Shown: positions 15,321-23,213 of the stretch, in pieces
Layout: each line of letters opens with the position of its first letter
Position numbering within the stretch: the stretch's first letter is position 1
Program-made: the position numbers and the translations under genes
The notes under the pieces: model-generated
Databases searched by the model: none
Told to the model about the DNA's origin: nothing
The model's input: only the letters and a program-made list of their open reading frames with translations
Source of the DNA: JAICYJ01 sp045806525
GTDB taxonomy: Bacteria > Actinomycetota > Thermoleophilia > Gaiellales > JAICJC01
NCBI GenBank assembly: GCA_045806525.1
Contig: JBJMJD010000053.1
Span: 1-26,668 of the forward strand
Direction: 5' to 3'
Length of the DNA: 26,668 nucleotides

Positions 15321-15662
15321 TTATGTACTGAGTTCAGTTTTGTTCTCGGTGCGAAGATCAGCCGAGGCGGCGGCCAGGTCGAGCCGCCAGTCGTTGCAGC
15401 GCATCGGGCTGCCGCGCGGGTAGTCGAAGTCGAAGGCCCCCGCTAGCTGGAAGCCGAGCCGCCTGCAGAGCACGTTCGAGGGGGTCGAGGATCCGGTACA
15501 GCCGGGCTGCCGGTACTCGGCCTGGCGCTCCGCGATCCGCTCGGGGCTCTCGGGGCCGCCCAGATGCGCCATCATCGCGGGGTCGCCCAGCAGCCGCTCG
15601 AGCAACGGCAGATCGCCGTCGCCCCACGGTTCGATCCGGGCCGAGGTGTGATCGCCGGTCAT
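15321..15662 (-). pseudogene. GNAT acetyltransferase with the acetyl-CoA-binding core deleted
   Basis: An open frame of 113 codons from ATG 15662. Residues 10-52 match the start of a known GNAT family (EPWGDGDLPLLERLLGDP, MAHLGGPESPERIAERQAEY). Residues 61-96 match the end (PSNVLCRRLGFQLAGAFDFDYPRGSPMRCNDWRLDL). The intervening 60 or so residues, which hold the Q/RxxGxG/A acetyl-CoA motif, are missing, with the joint near 15480-15510. The frame is intact, so it is an in-frame internal deletion rather than a frameshift. It is probably non-functional as an acetyltransferase. Its 3' end now overlaps the TetR operator. Confidence 0.75.
15327..15338. promoter_or_regulatory. Candidate TetR operator
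   Basis: ACTGA-GT-TCAGT, an inverted repeat with 5-bp arms and a 2-bp centre, 28 bases before the TetR start and at the position of a -35 region. Size and location fit autoregulation by the adjacent TetR protein. Binding has not been shown. Confidence 0.45.
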
Positions 15663-15695
15663 CGCTCCTGGAGCGTACCGCCGCCGCTCGAGCGG

Positions 15696-15701
15696 TAGGC
15701 T
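15696..15701 (+). promoter_or_regulatory. -10 element of a leaderless promoter for the YbhN-like gene
   Basis: TAGGCT followed by six bases and the GTG at 15708. No Shine-Dalgarno precedes the start, so transcription probably begins at the start codon. Confidence 0.5.
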
Positions 15702-15707
15702 CTGGCC

Positions 15708-16739
15708 GTGCCGCACGCCCTCCTTCTGATCGCCCAGCTGGACGTCCTGGGCGACCTGGGCGGCTGGTTCGAGGAGGTCTGGGATCAGATCCGGTCGATC
15801 GACGTCAAGTACCTGATCCTGGGCTGCACGCTGCAGACGGTCCAGACGGTGCTGAACGGCCTCGCCTGGCGGAACATCCTGGCCGAGTCCTACGGCCACG
15901 AGCGGACGCGGGCGCGGCAGCTGCTCGCGGCCTACTCCGGCGGCATCGCCCTCAACTCGTTTCTGCCGGCGCAGGCCGGGACGTTCGCCTACTTCGGCAT
16001 GTTCCGGGTGATCATCGTGGGATCCGCGTTCGCCGGGATCCTGGCCGCTGGTGTCGTGCAGAACCTGTTCTTCGGCGTGATCGGCACGCTCAACTACGTC
16101 TTCCTGTTCCTGTCCCGGCCGGACGCGGAATCGGCCGCCGAGCATCAGGTCACTGAGGACGGCGGCATCAAGCTGGTCTTCCTGGTCATGGCCGCGATCC
16201 TCCTGATCGTCGTTGCCCGCTTCCTCTGGAAGCGCTACCGCAAGGTCTGGGACGAGGCGAAGGCGGGCGCCGTGATCCTGCGCACGCCGAGGCTGTACGT
16301 GACGCGGGTGCTGACGCTGCAGGTGGCCTCGTACATCGCCCGGATGGGCGTCAACGCCACCTACATGTCCGCGTTCGGCATCCCGGTGACGATCCGCAAC
16401 ATCTTCCTGATCATCGCCGCCAACTCGATCTCGTCCACGTTCGCGGTCACGCCGGGTGGCGTCGGTACCCAGCAGGCGCTGGCGTCGGTCGCCCTGCGCG
16501 ACGTCGCGCCTGCCAGCACCGTCACCGCCTACTCGCTGGCACAACAGCTGATCTCGATGGCCTGGAACATCACCTTCGGCCTGATCATGATGATCACGAC
16601 CTTCGGCTGGTCGACCACCAAGGGCATGATCCAGGAGAGCCGCAAGGAGGCCAGGCAGAAGCGGTCGCTGAGCGACCTCGAAAAGGAGGACGAGCCGGGC
16701 GCGGCGGCACCGGACCCGGCCGCCGGGGAGCCCGGCTAG
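15708..16739 (+). CDS. YbhN/UPF0104 (LPG synthase membrane-domain-like) integral membrane protein
   Basis: 343 residues from GTG 15708 with several hydrophobic helices. It has the signature of the lysylphosphatidylglycerol-synthase transmembrane family: the AYSGGIALNSFLPAQAGTFAYF block near residues 75-97 and the second-half FAVTPGGVGTQQALASVALRD near 245-265. These stand-alone proteins lack the tRNA-dependent transferase domain, so lipid aminoacylation is not expected; a flippase-like or envelope role is proposed for the family. The charged C-terminal tail (residues about 305-343, rich in Lys/Glu then Ala/Pro) is probably cytoplasmic. Followed 31 nt later by the LanC-like gene. Confidence 0.87.
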   Translation: MPHALLLIAQLDVLGDLGGWFEEVWDQIRSIDVKYLILGCTLQTVQTVLNGLAWRNILAESYGHERTRARQLLAAYSGGIALNSFLPAQAGTFAYFGMFRVIIVGSAFAGILAAGVVQNLFFGVIGTLNYVFLFLSRPDAESAAEHQVTEDGGIKLVFLVMAAILLIVVARFLWKRYRKVWDEAKAGAVILRTPRLYVTRVLTLQVASYIARMGVNATYMSAFGIPVTIRNIFLIIAANSISSTFAVTPGGVGTQQALASVALRDVAPASTVTAYSLAQQLISMAWNITFGLIMMITTFGWSTTKGMIQESRKEARQKRSLSDLEKEDEPGAAAPDPAAGEPG

Positions 16740-16758
16740 GGATCCAGCACGGCGCGGG

Positions 16759-16764
16759 TACTGT
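16759..16764 (+). promoter_or_regulatory. -10 element of a leaderless promoter for the LanC-like gene
   Basis: TACTGT, six bases, then GTG at 16771; no Shine-Dalgarno. Confidence 0.5.
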
Positions 16765-16770
16765 GCCAGC

Positions 16771-17988
16771 GTGACCACGCTGTTCGACGCCCCCAGCCAC
16801 GAGCCGCTGACCACGGAGCCGTGGGACGAGGCCCGCGCCGCCGCCGCCATCGCCGCGATCGTGGACGACGCCGAGCGGGCGTTCGATGCGCACGGGCTGT
16901 GGACGATCCACGAGCGCGACGTCGACGGCGACGAGGGCCGCGCGCTGAGCGGGCTCTACCTGGGCGCCGCCGGGGTGATCTGGGCGCTTCACGAGCTGGG
17001 ATCGCAGCGCGATTTTGCGGAGGTCGCAGATGGGCTCGACCGGCGGTTCCTGGACGAGCCCGATTTCGAGCCGGAGAAGGGCGAGGCGGTGCCCGGCCTG
17101 TGGATGGGCCGGTCGGGCATCCTGGCCGTCGCCGAGCGCTTGTCGCCCGATCCGCTCCGCCGAGACCTGCTCTGGGACGTGCTGGAGGCGAACATCGGTA
17201 ACCCGACCGTCGAGGTGATGTGGGGCGCGCCGGGATCGCTGCTGGTCGCGTCCGAGATGCTCGAGCGAACGGGCGAGCCGCGCTGGGCCGAGCTCTGGAG
17301 CCGGCTGGCCGAGGACGTCTGGAGCGGCTTCGTCGACGACGAGCGCCTGGGCTACCGGATCTGGACGCAGCTGCTCTACGGCACCGTCGCGCAGTACATC
17401 AGCCCGGCGCACGGGTTCGCGGGCAACGTGGCCGCCCTGGCGGGGCGTCCGCAGCTGCTGGGGCCGGAGCGGACGGCTGAGCTCGAGCGCGAGGCGGTGC
17501 GCACATCCACCGCCACCGCGGTGATCGACGGCGACCTGGCCAACTGGCAGCCGCTGGCCGGCGAGTCGCTGGACGGCAGCCCGGGCCGCGTCCGGGCGAT
17601 CCGCACCCAGTGGTGCCACGGCGCCCCCGGTCAGGTGGCGACGCTGGCCGCCATCGCTCCACGGGATGGGCAGTACACCCGGTTGCTGGTCGCCGGCGGC
17701 GAGCTGACGTGGAATGCCGGCCCGCTGCGCAAGGGGCCGGGCATCTGCCACGGCACCGCCGGTAACGGCCTGGCGTTCCTGGGTTTGCACCGGCGCACGG
17801 GCGATCAGCTGTGGCTGGACAGGGCGCGCCGGTTCGCCATGCACTGCATCGAGCAGGTCGAGGCAGGCCGGGAACGGTATGGGCACGGGTGGCACTCGCT
17901 GTGGACCGGCGACCCCGGCGCCGCGCTGTACCTGCGCAGCTGCATCGAGCCCGAGGCCCGGATCGGGATCGACATCGGCTGCTGGTGA
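16771..17988 (+). CDS. LanC-like zinc protein (lanthionine synthetase C-like)
   Basis: 405 residues from GTG 16771. It has at least seven GxxG turns of an alpha/alpha barrel (LGAAGV, MGRSGI, WGAPGS, HGFAGN, HGAPGQ, HGTAGN, TGDPGA). The zinc and catalytic pairs are Cys282-His283 (QWCHGAPG) and Cys326-His327 (GICHGTAGNG). LanC enzymes catalyse Michael-type addition of cysteine thiols to dehydrated Ser/Thr; the animal LanCL proteins add glutathione. No precursor peptide, LanB dehydratase or exporter lies nearby, so a LanCL-like housekeeping thiol-addition role is an alternative to lantibiotic synthesis. A GST in the same window makes a thiol link tempting but unproven. It meets the DUF4239 gene tail to tail. 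Confidence 0.85.
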   Translation: MTTLFDAPSHEPLTTEPWDEARAAAAIAAIVDDAERAFDAHGLWTIHERDVDGDEGRALSGLYLGAAGVIWALHELGSQRDFAEVADGLDRRFLDEPDFEPEKGEAVPGLWMGRSGILAVAERLSPDPLRRDLLWDVLEANIGNPTVEVMWGAPGSLLVASEMLERTGEPRWAELWSRLAEDVWSGFVDDERLGYRIWTQLLYGTVAQYISPAHGFAGNVAALAGRPQLLGPERTAELEREAVRTSTATAVIDGDLANWQPLAGESLDGSPGRVRAIRTQWCHGAPGQVATLAAIAPRDGQYTRLLVAGGELTWNAGPLRKGPGICHGTAGNGLAFLGLHRRTGDQLWLDRARRFAMHCIEQVEAGRERYGHGWHSLWTGDPGAALYLRSCIEPEARIGIDIGCW

Positions 17989-17991
17989 GAG

Positions 17992-18813
17992 CTAGCTCGG
18001 GTCGCCGTGGGCGTCGCAGGGGATCGGGATCGGACCGACGACCTTCAGCTCCTGATCCATGATCCGCAGCGTTCGCTGCATCGCCACCGGTTTCAGCCCG
18101 CCCACACCGCTGTTGAACGGCGAGTCCAGGAAGTGCAGCAGGAGCAGCATCAGCACGATCACCGTCGTCACCGAGCCCATCAGCATGGCCTGCGTGAATG
18201 CCCCCTCGCCGCTGTCGGCGAAGAACAGCATGTACAGGAAGATCACGCCGGAGATGACGAACAGCACGATCCAAAGCGGCGTCGGGATCACGCCCACCGC
18301 GCCGTGGATGCGGTCGCTCCGGGCCGACTCGCGGTCGGAGGTCTGGTCCAGCCATTTCGAGTAGGCGGCCTGCTCAGAGTTGCTCTGCGGCTGCACGGTC
18401 CTGAGCGTTCGGAACATCGAGGTCGCCCAGGGATTGATGCTGTCGCCCAGCGTACCGGCCTCCATCTGCGGCCACGCGTCATAGACCACGTTGCGGGCGT
18501 AGCAGACCAGCTCGCCGGTTAGTTCCTGGGACGCGGGGTGCGGGAGGAACTGCGCCGTCTCCACCTGCTGGGCGGTCACGAGCGCCTCCTGCTCGGCTCC
18601 CGTCCGCGAGTTGTCGTAGCTGGTGAAGGCCAGAAAGATGATGAAGCCGAGCAGCACCGAGAAGCCGGTGGCAAGCACCCCAAACACCCCCGACGCGCGG
18701 TCGCCGTCCTTGAAGTAGCTGCCCTCGGGCGCTCCCCGGCGGACGACCAGCATCGCTCCGATCGAGACGGCCGAGGTGGCCGCGACGAGCAGGAGCCCCC
18801 AGACCAGATTCAC
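17992..18813 (-). CDS. DUF4239 family membrane protein
   Basis: 273 residues from GTG 18813. Four membrane helices at about residues 3-24, 42-65, 179-199 and 208-229, with a soluble segment of over 100 residues between helices 2 and 3 and a polar C-terminal tail of about 40 residues. The features (GVFGVLATGFSVLLGFIIFLAFTSYDNSRTGAEQEA in the helix 2 region) match DUF4239, a family related in organisation to bestrophin-like channels but of unproven function. Short spacing of 18 nt after the preceding gene suggests cotranscription. No Shine-Dalgarno is clear. Confidence 0.8.
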   Translation of the reverse strand: MNLVWGLLLVAATSAVSIGAMLVVRRGAPEGSYFKDGDRASGVFGVLATGFSVLLGFIIFLAFTSYDNSRTGAEQEALVTAQQVETAQFLPHPASQELTGELVCYARNVVYDAWPQMEAGTLGDSINPWATSMFRTLRTVQPQSNSEQAAYSKWLDQTSDRESARSDRIHGAVGVIPTPLWIVLFVISGVIFLYMLFFADSGEGAFTQAMLMGSVTTVIVLMLLLLHFLDSPFNSGVGGLKPVAMQRTLRIMDQELKVVGPIPIPCDAHGDPS

Positions 18814-18831
18814 CGCCGGCCGGCCAATGCG

Positions 18832-19203
18832 TTAGCGCCGATCGCGGAGCCGGTGCCGGCCGGCGGCGAGTGACACCGACGTGCACCCCCAGATGATCAG
18901 CGCCGCCTCCACGTAGGTGGCCGCGCCGTGGATCGTGAGGCCGGAGACGAACACCTCCACGACGATCAGCGAGACGACCGTTGCTCCCAGCGACACCACC
19001 AGCAGCATCAGGAACGACGGGTCTCGGAAGAACACCCTCAGAGCCAGCAGGTCGGCCACCATGTGGACCACCCAGAACACCAGCGTCGCGACCACTAGCG
19101 CGGTCAGTGTGACGGAGAAGCGCGACAGGACCGCAGCCGACACGATCAGCCCGACGAAGATCCCCAACAGCGACGAGAACACCCTCATGCGCAGCCGTCT
19201 CAT
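18832..19203 (-). CDS. Small four-helix integral membrane protein, unknown
   Basis: 123 residues. Hydrophobic helices at about 8-27, 31-52, 64-86 and 96-114; a basic N-terminus (MRRLRMR) and a basic C-terminus (RHRLRDRR) point to an inside-inside topology. I do not recognise a family. It is first in a two-gene run with DUF4239, 18 bases upstream of its GTG, so a shared envelope role is plausible. An ATG five codons in is an alternative start. Confidence 0.7.
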   Translation of the reverse strand: MRRLRMRVFSSLLGIFVGLIVSAAVLSRFSVTLTALVVATLVFWVVHMVADLLALRVFFRDPSFLMLLVVSLGATVVSLIVVEVFVSGLTIHGAATYVEAALIIWGCTSVSLAAGRHRLRDRR

Positions 19204-19267
19204 CCTGACCGCCCTGCCCCGGTGGGGATGACGTGCCCGGCGATGCCGCGCACCGATTGTAAACCGG

Positions 19268-19690
19268 TCAGCACTGCACGTTCGCGAACGCCTGCTTGTA
19301 CGCGTTGCCGAGCGTGGATCCGGCAGAAGCCAGCGCGGTCGCCGCCGCCGTCAGCGACTGGGCCGAGGTGATGCTGTCCGCGATCTGCTGCACCTGCGTC
19401 TTGAACGCGGCGTTCGCCGCCTTGAGCTGGCTCCCGAGATCGCCCTTCACGGTGGGCGCAGCGCTGGCGATCGTGTGCAGGTCGGCATTGATCTTCTGCA
19501 GCGCAGCCTTTGCTTTGTCGACCGAGTCAGGCGACAGCGGAAGCCCGTTCAGCGTGTCAACCTGCGCCCGGATGTCGGAGCTGGCGTCGCAGGCCTGGCT
19601 CTTGGCCTTGTCGGCGGACGACTGTCCGCCGCCGCAGCCGGTTGCAGCCAGCAGCGCCAGCGCAACAACTCCGATCACACCGATCTTCAT
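19268..19690 (-). CDS. Putative secreted lipoprotein
   Basis: 140 residues from ATG 19690 with GGAAGGG upstream. A short signal peptide (MKIGVIGVVALALLAATGC) ends in a lipobox-like sequence with Cys19 as the lipidation site, followed by a GGGQSSADK linker. The mature part is Ala/Lys/Gln-rich and largely helical, without any recognised domain; Cys34 and Cys140 could form a disulfide. Probably anchored on the outer face of the cell membrane. Function unknown. Confidence 0.75.
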   Translation of the reverse strand: MKIGVIGVVALALLAATGCGGGQSSADKAKSQACDASSDIRAQVDTLNGLPLSPDSVDKAKAALQKINADLHTIASAAPTVKGDLGSQLKAANAAFKTQVQQIADSITSAQSLTAAATALASAGSTLGNAYKQAFANVQC

Positions 19691-19783
19691 GCCAGTCCCT
19701 TCCAAGCGTCAGACCGAGCATAGGCGCTGGCGCCGGGGCAGGGCGACACCGGCCACGCGCCAGCCCGGGGGCGTGGCAGCGGA

Positions 19784-20377
19784 TCAGACGGCGGCCGTGG
19801 GCGCCTTGACGCGGACGTGGTTGTGCATCTGCGACACGCGCGGCTGCATACGGGCCATCTGATCGGCGCCCATGCGCGGGGCCAGCTCGGCCTCTCCGAA
19901 CCTCGCGAACGCCTGACCGGACTCCCAGAGGTCGACGACCACGAGCCCGTCGTCGGTGGCGCCGACCACGTGAACGACCGCCGGGTGGGCGCTGCCGTCG
20001 CCGGCATGCGCTTCCATCTCGCCGGTGAGGGCGTCGTAGTCGTCGGTGCTAAAGCCGTCGAGCTCGATCAGCACCAGCGCCGCGGCCTCCTCGCCGCGTC
20101 CCTCGATGTGGTTGTGCACGGGCACGATCCGCGGCTCGGCCTGCGGCAGTCCCGCCTCGGCGATCGCCGCACCCAACGTCTCGTCGAAGAAGCGCTGCAG
20201 GTCGTCCGTCGACTCCCACACGTCGGCGACCATGAAGCCGGTATCAGTAACGGCCGCGGCGTGGCTGATCAGTCCGGCGGGAGCGTTCTGGGGAGTCAGC
20301 CGACCCAGCAGCGCGTCGACGCGATCGTACTGCTCGGCCGTCCCGCCCTCGATATCCATGATCATCAGAATCGGCAT
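19784..20377 (-). CDS. Tandem ABM-fold (dimeric alpha/beta-barrel) protein
   Basis: 197 residues from ATG 20377 (MPILMIMDIEGGTAEQYDRV), with GGAGG nine bases upstream. It consists of two similar halves of about 95 residues. Each starts with a strand and an aromatic-containing helix (EQYDRVDALL; DDYDALTGEM), has an xxxDxWES motif (VADVWESTDDLQRFF; VVDLWESGQAFARF) and ends with VHNHIEG or MHNHVRV. Fused halves mimic the homodimer usual for single-ABM monooxygenase-like proteins. A longer frame from 20578 runs into the satP region and is rejected. Enzymatic role unknown. Confidence 0.82.
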   Translation of the reverse strand: MPILMIMDIEGGTAEQYDRVDALLGRLTPQNAPAGLISHAAAVTDTGFMVADVWESTDDLQRFFDETLGAAIAEAGLPQAEPRIVPVHNHIEGRGEEAAALVLIELDGFSTDDYDALTGEMEAHAGDGSAHPAVVHVVGATDDGLVVVDLWESGQAFARFGEAELAPRMGADQMARMQPRVSQMHNHVRVKAPTAAV

Positions 20378-20547
20378 TACGGTCCACCTCCAGGTGGGGT
20401 CAGGGGCCGCGACCGTATCACCCACAGGTTGGCGAACGCGTGTGCCGCAGCCGCCGGACAGGTGTTTGCCGAAGCAACCGGTTGGGGTACTGCAGTCAGG
20501 TTCAGGTTTTTTCTCGATTGCGAGGCTTGAGCCCCGCGGAGGAGGAG

Positions 20548-21228
20548 ATGTTTTCGATGGCAACAGTTGAACAGTCATCGCCCACCCCGCTGGTCGCAGA
20601 TCCAGCGCCGCTGGGACTGGCGGCGTTCGCTCTGACGACGTTCCTTTTGAGCGGGCACAACGCGACGTTCATCCCGGACGCGATCTGGGTTGGTGCCGCC
20701 CTGTTCTATGGCGGCCTCATCCAGCTGCTGGCCGGGATGCAGGAGTTCCGCAACCGCAACGTGTTCGGAGCGACCGCATTCTCGACGTACGGCGGCTTCT
20801 GGCTGTCGCTGGGAGCGTTCATGGTGTTGATCTCGGTCTCGAGCGGGTTCGCCGGCCTGCTCAAGGGTGCCGACGTCGACAACTCGCTGGCCTGGTTCCT
20901 GATCGCGTTCGCGATCTTCAACACCTACATGCTGCTGGCGTCGCTGCGGGTGAACATGGCGGTGATGCTGGTGTTCCTGACCCTGGAGATCACCGAGATC
21001 GTGCTGGCGATCGGATTCTTCCGGGTGGCACACAGCCAGAGCGCCTACTGGGTACATGTCGGCGGCTGGTGCGGCATCGTGACGGCGTTCGTGGCCTGGT
21101 ACGCATCCGCCGCGGGCGTGGTCAACAGCCTTTCCGTCCGGCGCATCCTGCCGGTCGGCGGCCCCGCCTGGCGGGACGCGCCACGCGTTTCCCCGCTCGA
21201 GGCACCGGCTCGGGGCCGTGAGGCGTAA
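20548..21228 (+). CDS. GPR1/FUN34/SatP-family acetate permease
   Basis: 226 residues from ATG 20548, which has GGAGGAGG just upstream; a second ATG nine bases later is weaker. Six membrane helices of the AceTr (SatP/Ady2) acetate channel/transporter. The signature NPAPLGL is present as DPAPLGL (residues 18-24), an Asn to Asp change. FALTTFLLSGHNA and the TM2-TM3 block GGLIQLLAGMQEFRNRNVFGATAFSTYGGFWLS are typical. The acs gene begins five bases after its stop, so the pair imports acetate and converts it to acetyl-CoA. Confidence 0.9.
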   Translation: MFSMATVEQSSPTPLVADPAPLGLAAFALTTFLLSGHNATFIPDAIWVGAALFYGGLIQLLAGMQEFRNRNVFGATAFSTYGGFWLSLGAFMVLISVSSGFAGLLKGADVDNSLAWFLIAFAIFNTYMLLASLRVNMAVMLVFLTLEITEIVLAIGFFRVAHSQSAYWVHVGGWCGIVTAFVAWYASAAGVVNSLSVRRILPVGGPAWRDAPRVSPLEAPARGREA

Positions 21229-21233
21229 GCACC

Positions 21234-23192
21234 ATGAGCACGACGCACGAGCACACGATCGACACGATGCAGCTGGAGGAGCGCCGGTACCCCCCGCCGG
21301 CCGACTTCGCGGCCCAGGCGAACGCCAAGGCCGACATCTACGAGCAGGACTTCGAACAGTTCTGGGATGAGCAGGGGCGCGAACGCGTGTCCTGGTTCTA
21401 TGACTATTCGGAGCTGTATCAGTGGCAGCCGCCCTACGCGAAGTGGTATCTGGGCGGCCGTCTGAACGCGTGCTTCAACTGCGTCGACCGCCACGTGGAG
21501 GGCGGCCTGGGAGACCGGGCCGCCTTCCACTGGGAGGGCGAGCCGGAGGGCGACCGGCGAACCATCACGTATGCCGACCTGCAACGCGACGTCGTGCGGT
21601 GGGCGAACGCCCTCAAGCGTTTGGGGGTCGAGAAGGGCACGGCGGTTGCCATCTACATGGGCATGGTGCCGGAGCTGCCGGCCGCGATGCTGGCATGCGC
21701 CCGGCTGGGGGCGCCGCACACGGTGGTGTTCGGCGGCTTCTCGGCGGACGCGCTGTCGGCCCGCATGAACGACATGCAGTGCACCATGCTGATCACCCAG
21801 GATGAAGCCTGGCGGCGGGGCGCAACCGTCCCGCTGAAGCGGATCGCAGACGACGCGCTGTCGGCGGCTCCGGGCGTGAAGCACGCACTGGTGCTCCGCC
21901 GCACCGGCAACGAGACGCCGATGCAGGAGGGCCGCGACGTGTGGTTCGACGAGCTCGACGTGCCGGACGACCCGGCGTCCTGCCCGTGCGAGCCGATGGA
22001 CAGCGAGGACCTGCTGTTCCTGATGTACACGTCCGGCACCACGGCCAAGCCGAAGGGCATCGTCCACACCACCGCCGGCTACCTGGTGGGCGCGGCGACC
22101 ACCCACCACTTCGTGTTCGACCTCAAGCCGGAGCAGGACGTCTACTGGTGCGCCGCCGACGTGGGCTGGATCACGGGGCACAGCTACATCGTGTACGGAC
22201 CGCTGTGCAACGCCGCGACGTCGGTGATGTACGAGGGCACCCCCGATTTCCCCGACAAGGACCGGTGGTGGCAGATCGTCGAGCGCTACGGCGTCACGAT
22301 CCTCTACACCGCGCCGACGGCGATCCGCGCCCACATGAAGTGGGGGCCGGAGTACGCGCACAGCCACGACCTCTCGTCGCTGCGTCTGCTGGGCTCGGTG
22401 GGCGAGCCGATCAACCCGGAGGCCTGGATCTGGTACCGCGAGCACGTCGGCTCGAACCGCACGCCCGTCGTCGACACCTGGTGGCAGACCGAGACAGGGA
22501 TGATCATGATCACGCCGCTGCCAGGAGTGGCAACGACCAAGCCGGGATCGGCGACCAAGCCGTTCCCTGGCATCGACGCGGCGGTCTACGACGAGACCGG
22601 GGCTGAGGTCGGGCCCGGCGGCGGAGGCTACCTGGTGCTGCGGCGGCCGTGGCCGTCGATGCTGCGAGGCATCTTCGGCGACGACGCCCGCTACCGCGAG
22701 ACGTACTGGTCGAAGTACCCGGACACCTACTTCGCGGGCGACGGCGCCAGGGTCGACGGCGACGGCGACTTCTGGCTGCTAGGCAGGGTCGACGACGTGA
22801 TGAACGTCTCCGGCCACCGCATATCGACGATCGAGGTGGAGTCGGCCCTGGTCGACCACCAGGCGGTGGCCGAGGCGGCGGTCTGCGGGCGGAACGACCC
22901 GCTCACCGGTCAGGCGATCGTCGCCTACGTGACGTTGAAGGGCACGAATGAGGGATCGGTGGAGATGCTGAACGAGCTGCGCGACCACGTCGGGCGCAGG
23001 ATCGGCGCGATCGCCAAACCGGCGAACATCGTGTTCACGCCGGAGCTGCCGAAGACCCGTTCCGGCAAGATCATGCGGCGGCTGCTGCGTGACATGGCGG
23101 AGCAGCGTGAGCTCGGCGATACGACCACGCTGGCGGATCCGACGGTGGTCGACGAGATCCAGCGGAGGGCGCGGGCGGCGCCTGAGGAGTAG
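21234..23192 (+). CDS. acs: Acetyl-CoA synthetase (AMP-forming)
   Basis: 652 residues, normal length. It makes acetyl-CoA from acetate, ATP and CoA via acetyl-AMP. Motifs in order: the phosphate-binding YTSGTTAKPKG (265-275), WCAADVGWITGHSYIVYGPL, the adenylation motif DTWWQTETGMIMITPLPG, the hinge region LLGRVDDVMNVSGHRISTIEVESAL and the C-terminal PKTRSGKIMRRLLRD. Lys612 there is the catalytic lysine that acetyltransferases of the Pat/AcuA type modify to switch off activity. AMP-forming Acs normally reads TSGSTGKPKG at the phosphate loop; here the second half is TTAKPKG, a mild variant. Encoded immediately behind the acetate permease. Confidence 0.95.
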   Translation: MSTTHEHTIDTMQLEERRYPPPADFAAQANAKADIYEQDFEQFWDEQGRERVSWFYDYSELYQWQPPYAKWYLGGRLNACFNCVDRHVEGGLGDRAAFHWEGEPEGDRRTITYADLQRDVVRWANALKRLGVEKGTAVAIYMGMVPELPAAMLACARLGAPHTVVFGGFSADALSARMNDMQCTMLITQDEAWRRGATVPLKRIADDALSAAPGVKHALVLRRTGNETPMQEGRDVWFDELDVPDDPASCPCEPMDSEDLLFLMYTSGTTAKPKGIVHTTAGYLVGAATTHHFVFDLKPEQDVYWCAADVGWITGHSYIVYGPLCNAATSVMYEGTPDFPDKDRWWQIVERYGVTILYTAPTAIRAHMKWGPEYAHSHDLSSLRLLGSVGEPINPEAWIWYREHVGSNRTPVVDTWWQTETGMIMITPLPGVATTKPGSATKPFPGIDAAVYDETGAEVGPGGGGYLVLRRPWPSMLRGIFGDDARYRETYWSKYPDTYFAGDGARVDGDGDFWLLGRVDDVMNVSGHRISTIEVESALVDHQAVAEAAVCGRNDPLTGQAIVAYVTLKGTNEGSVEMLNELRDHVGRRIGAIAKPANIVFTPELPKTRSGKIMRRLLRDMAEQRELGDTTTLADPTVVDEIQRRARAAPEE

Positions 23193-23200
23193 GTACCAGG

Positions 23201-23213
23201 GCCGGTTACCGGC
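23201..23213. terminator. Candidate bidirectional hairpin between acs and the small membrane gene
   Basis: GCCGG-TTA-CCGGC, a perfect 5-bp stem with a 3-nt loop, located between convergent stop codons at 23192 and 23206. No U-run. The stop codon of the minus-strand gene is in the loop. A weak call. Confidence 0.3.

Noticed and set aside
15321..16850. A 509-codon minus-strand reading across the YbhN-like gene
   Set aside because: Only the last 113 codons (the GNAT remnant) resemble a protein; the rest is antisense to a well-supported membrane protein.
20378..20547. A promoter for the acetate operon in the 170-nt interval
   Set aside because: Several weak TAnnnT candidates exist but none has a convincing partner or spacing, so none is called.
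21045..22445. Minus-strand reading of 466 codons over satP-like and acs
   Set aside because: Antisense to acs; no recognisable protein features, and His/Arg-rich as expected for a shadow frame.
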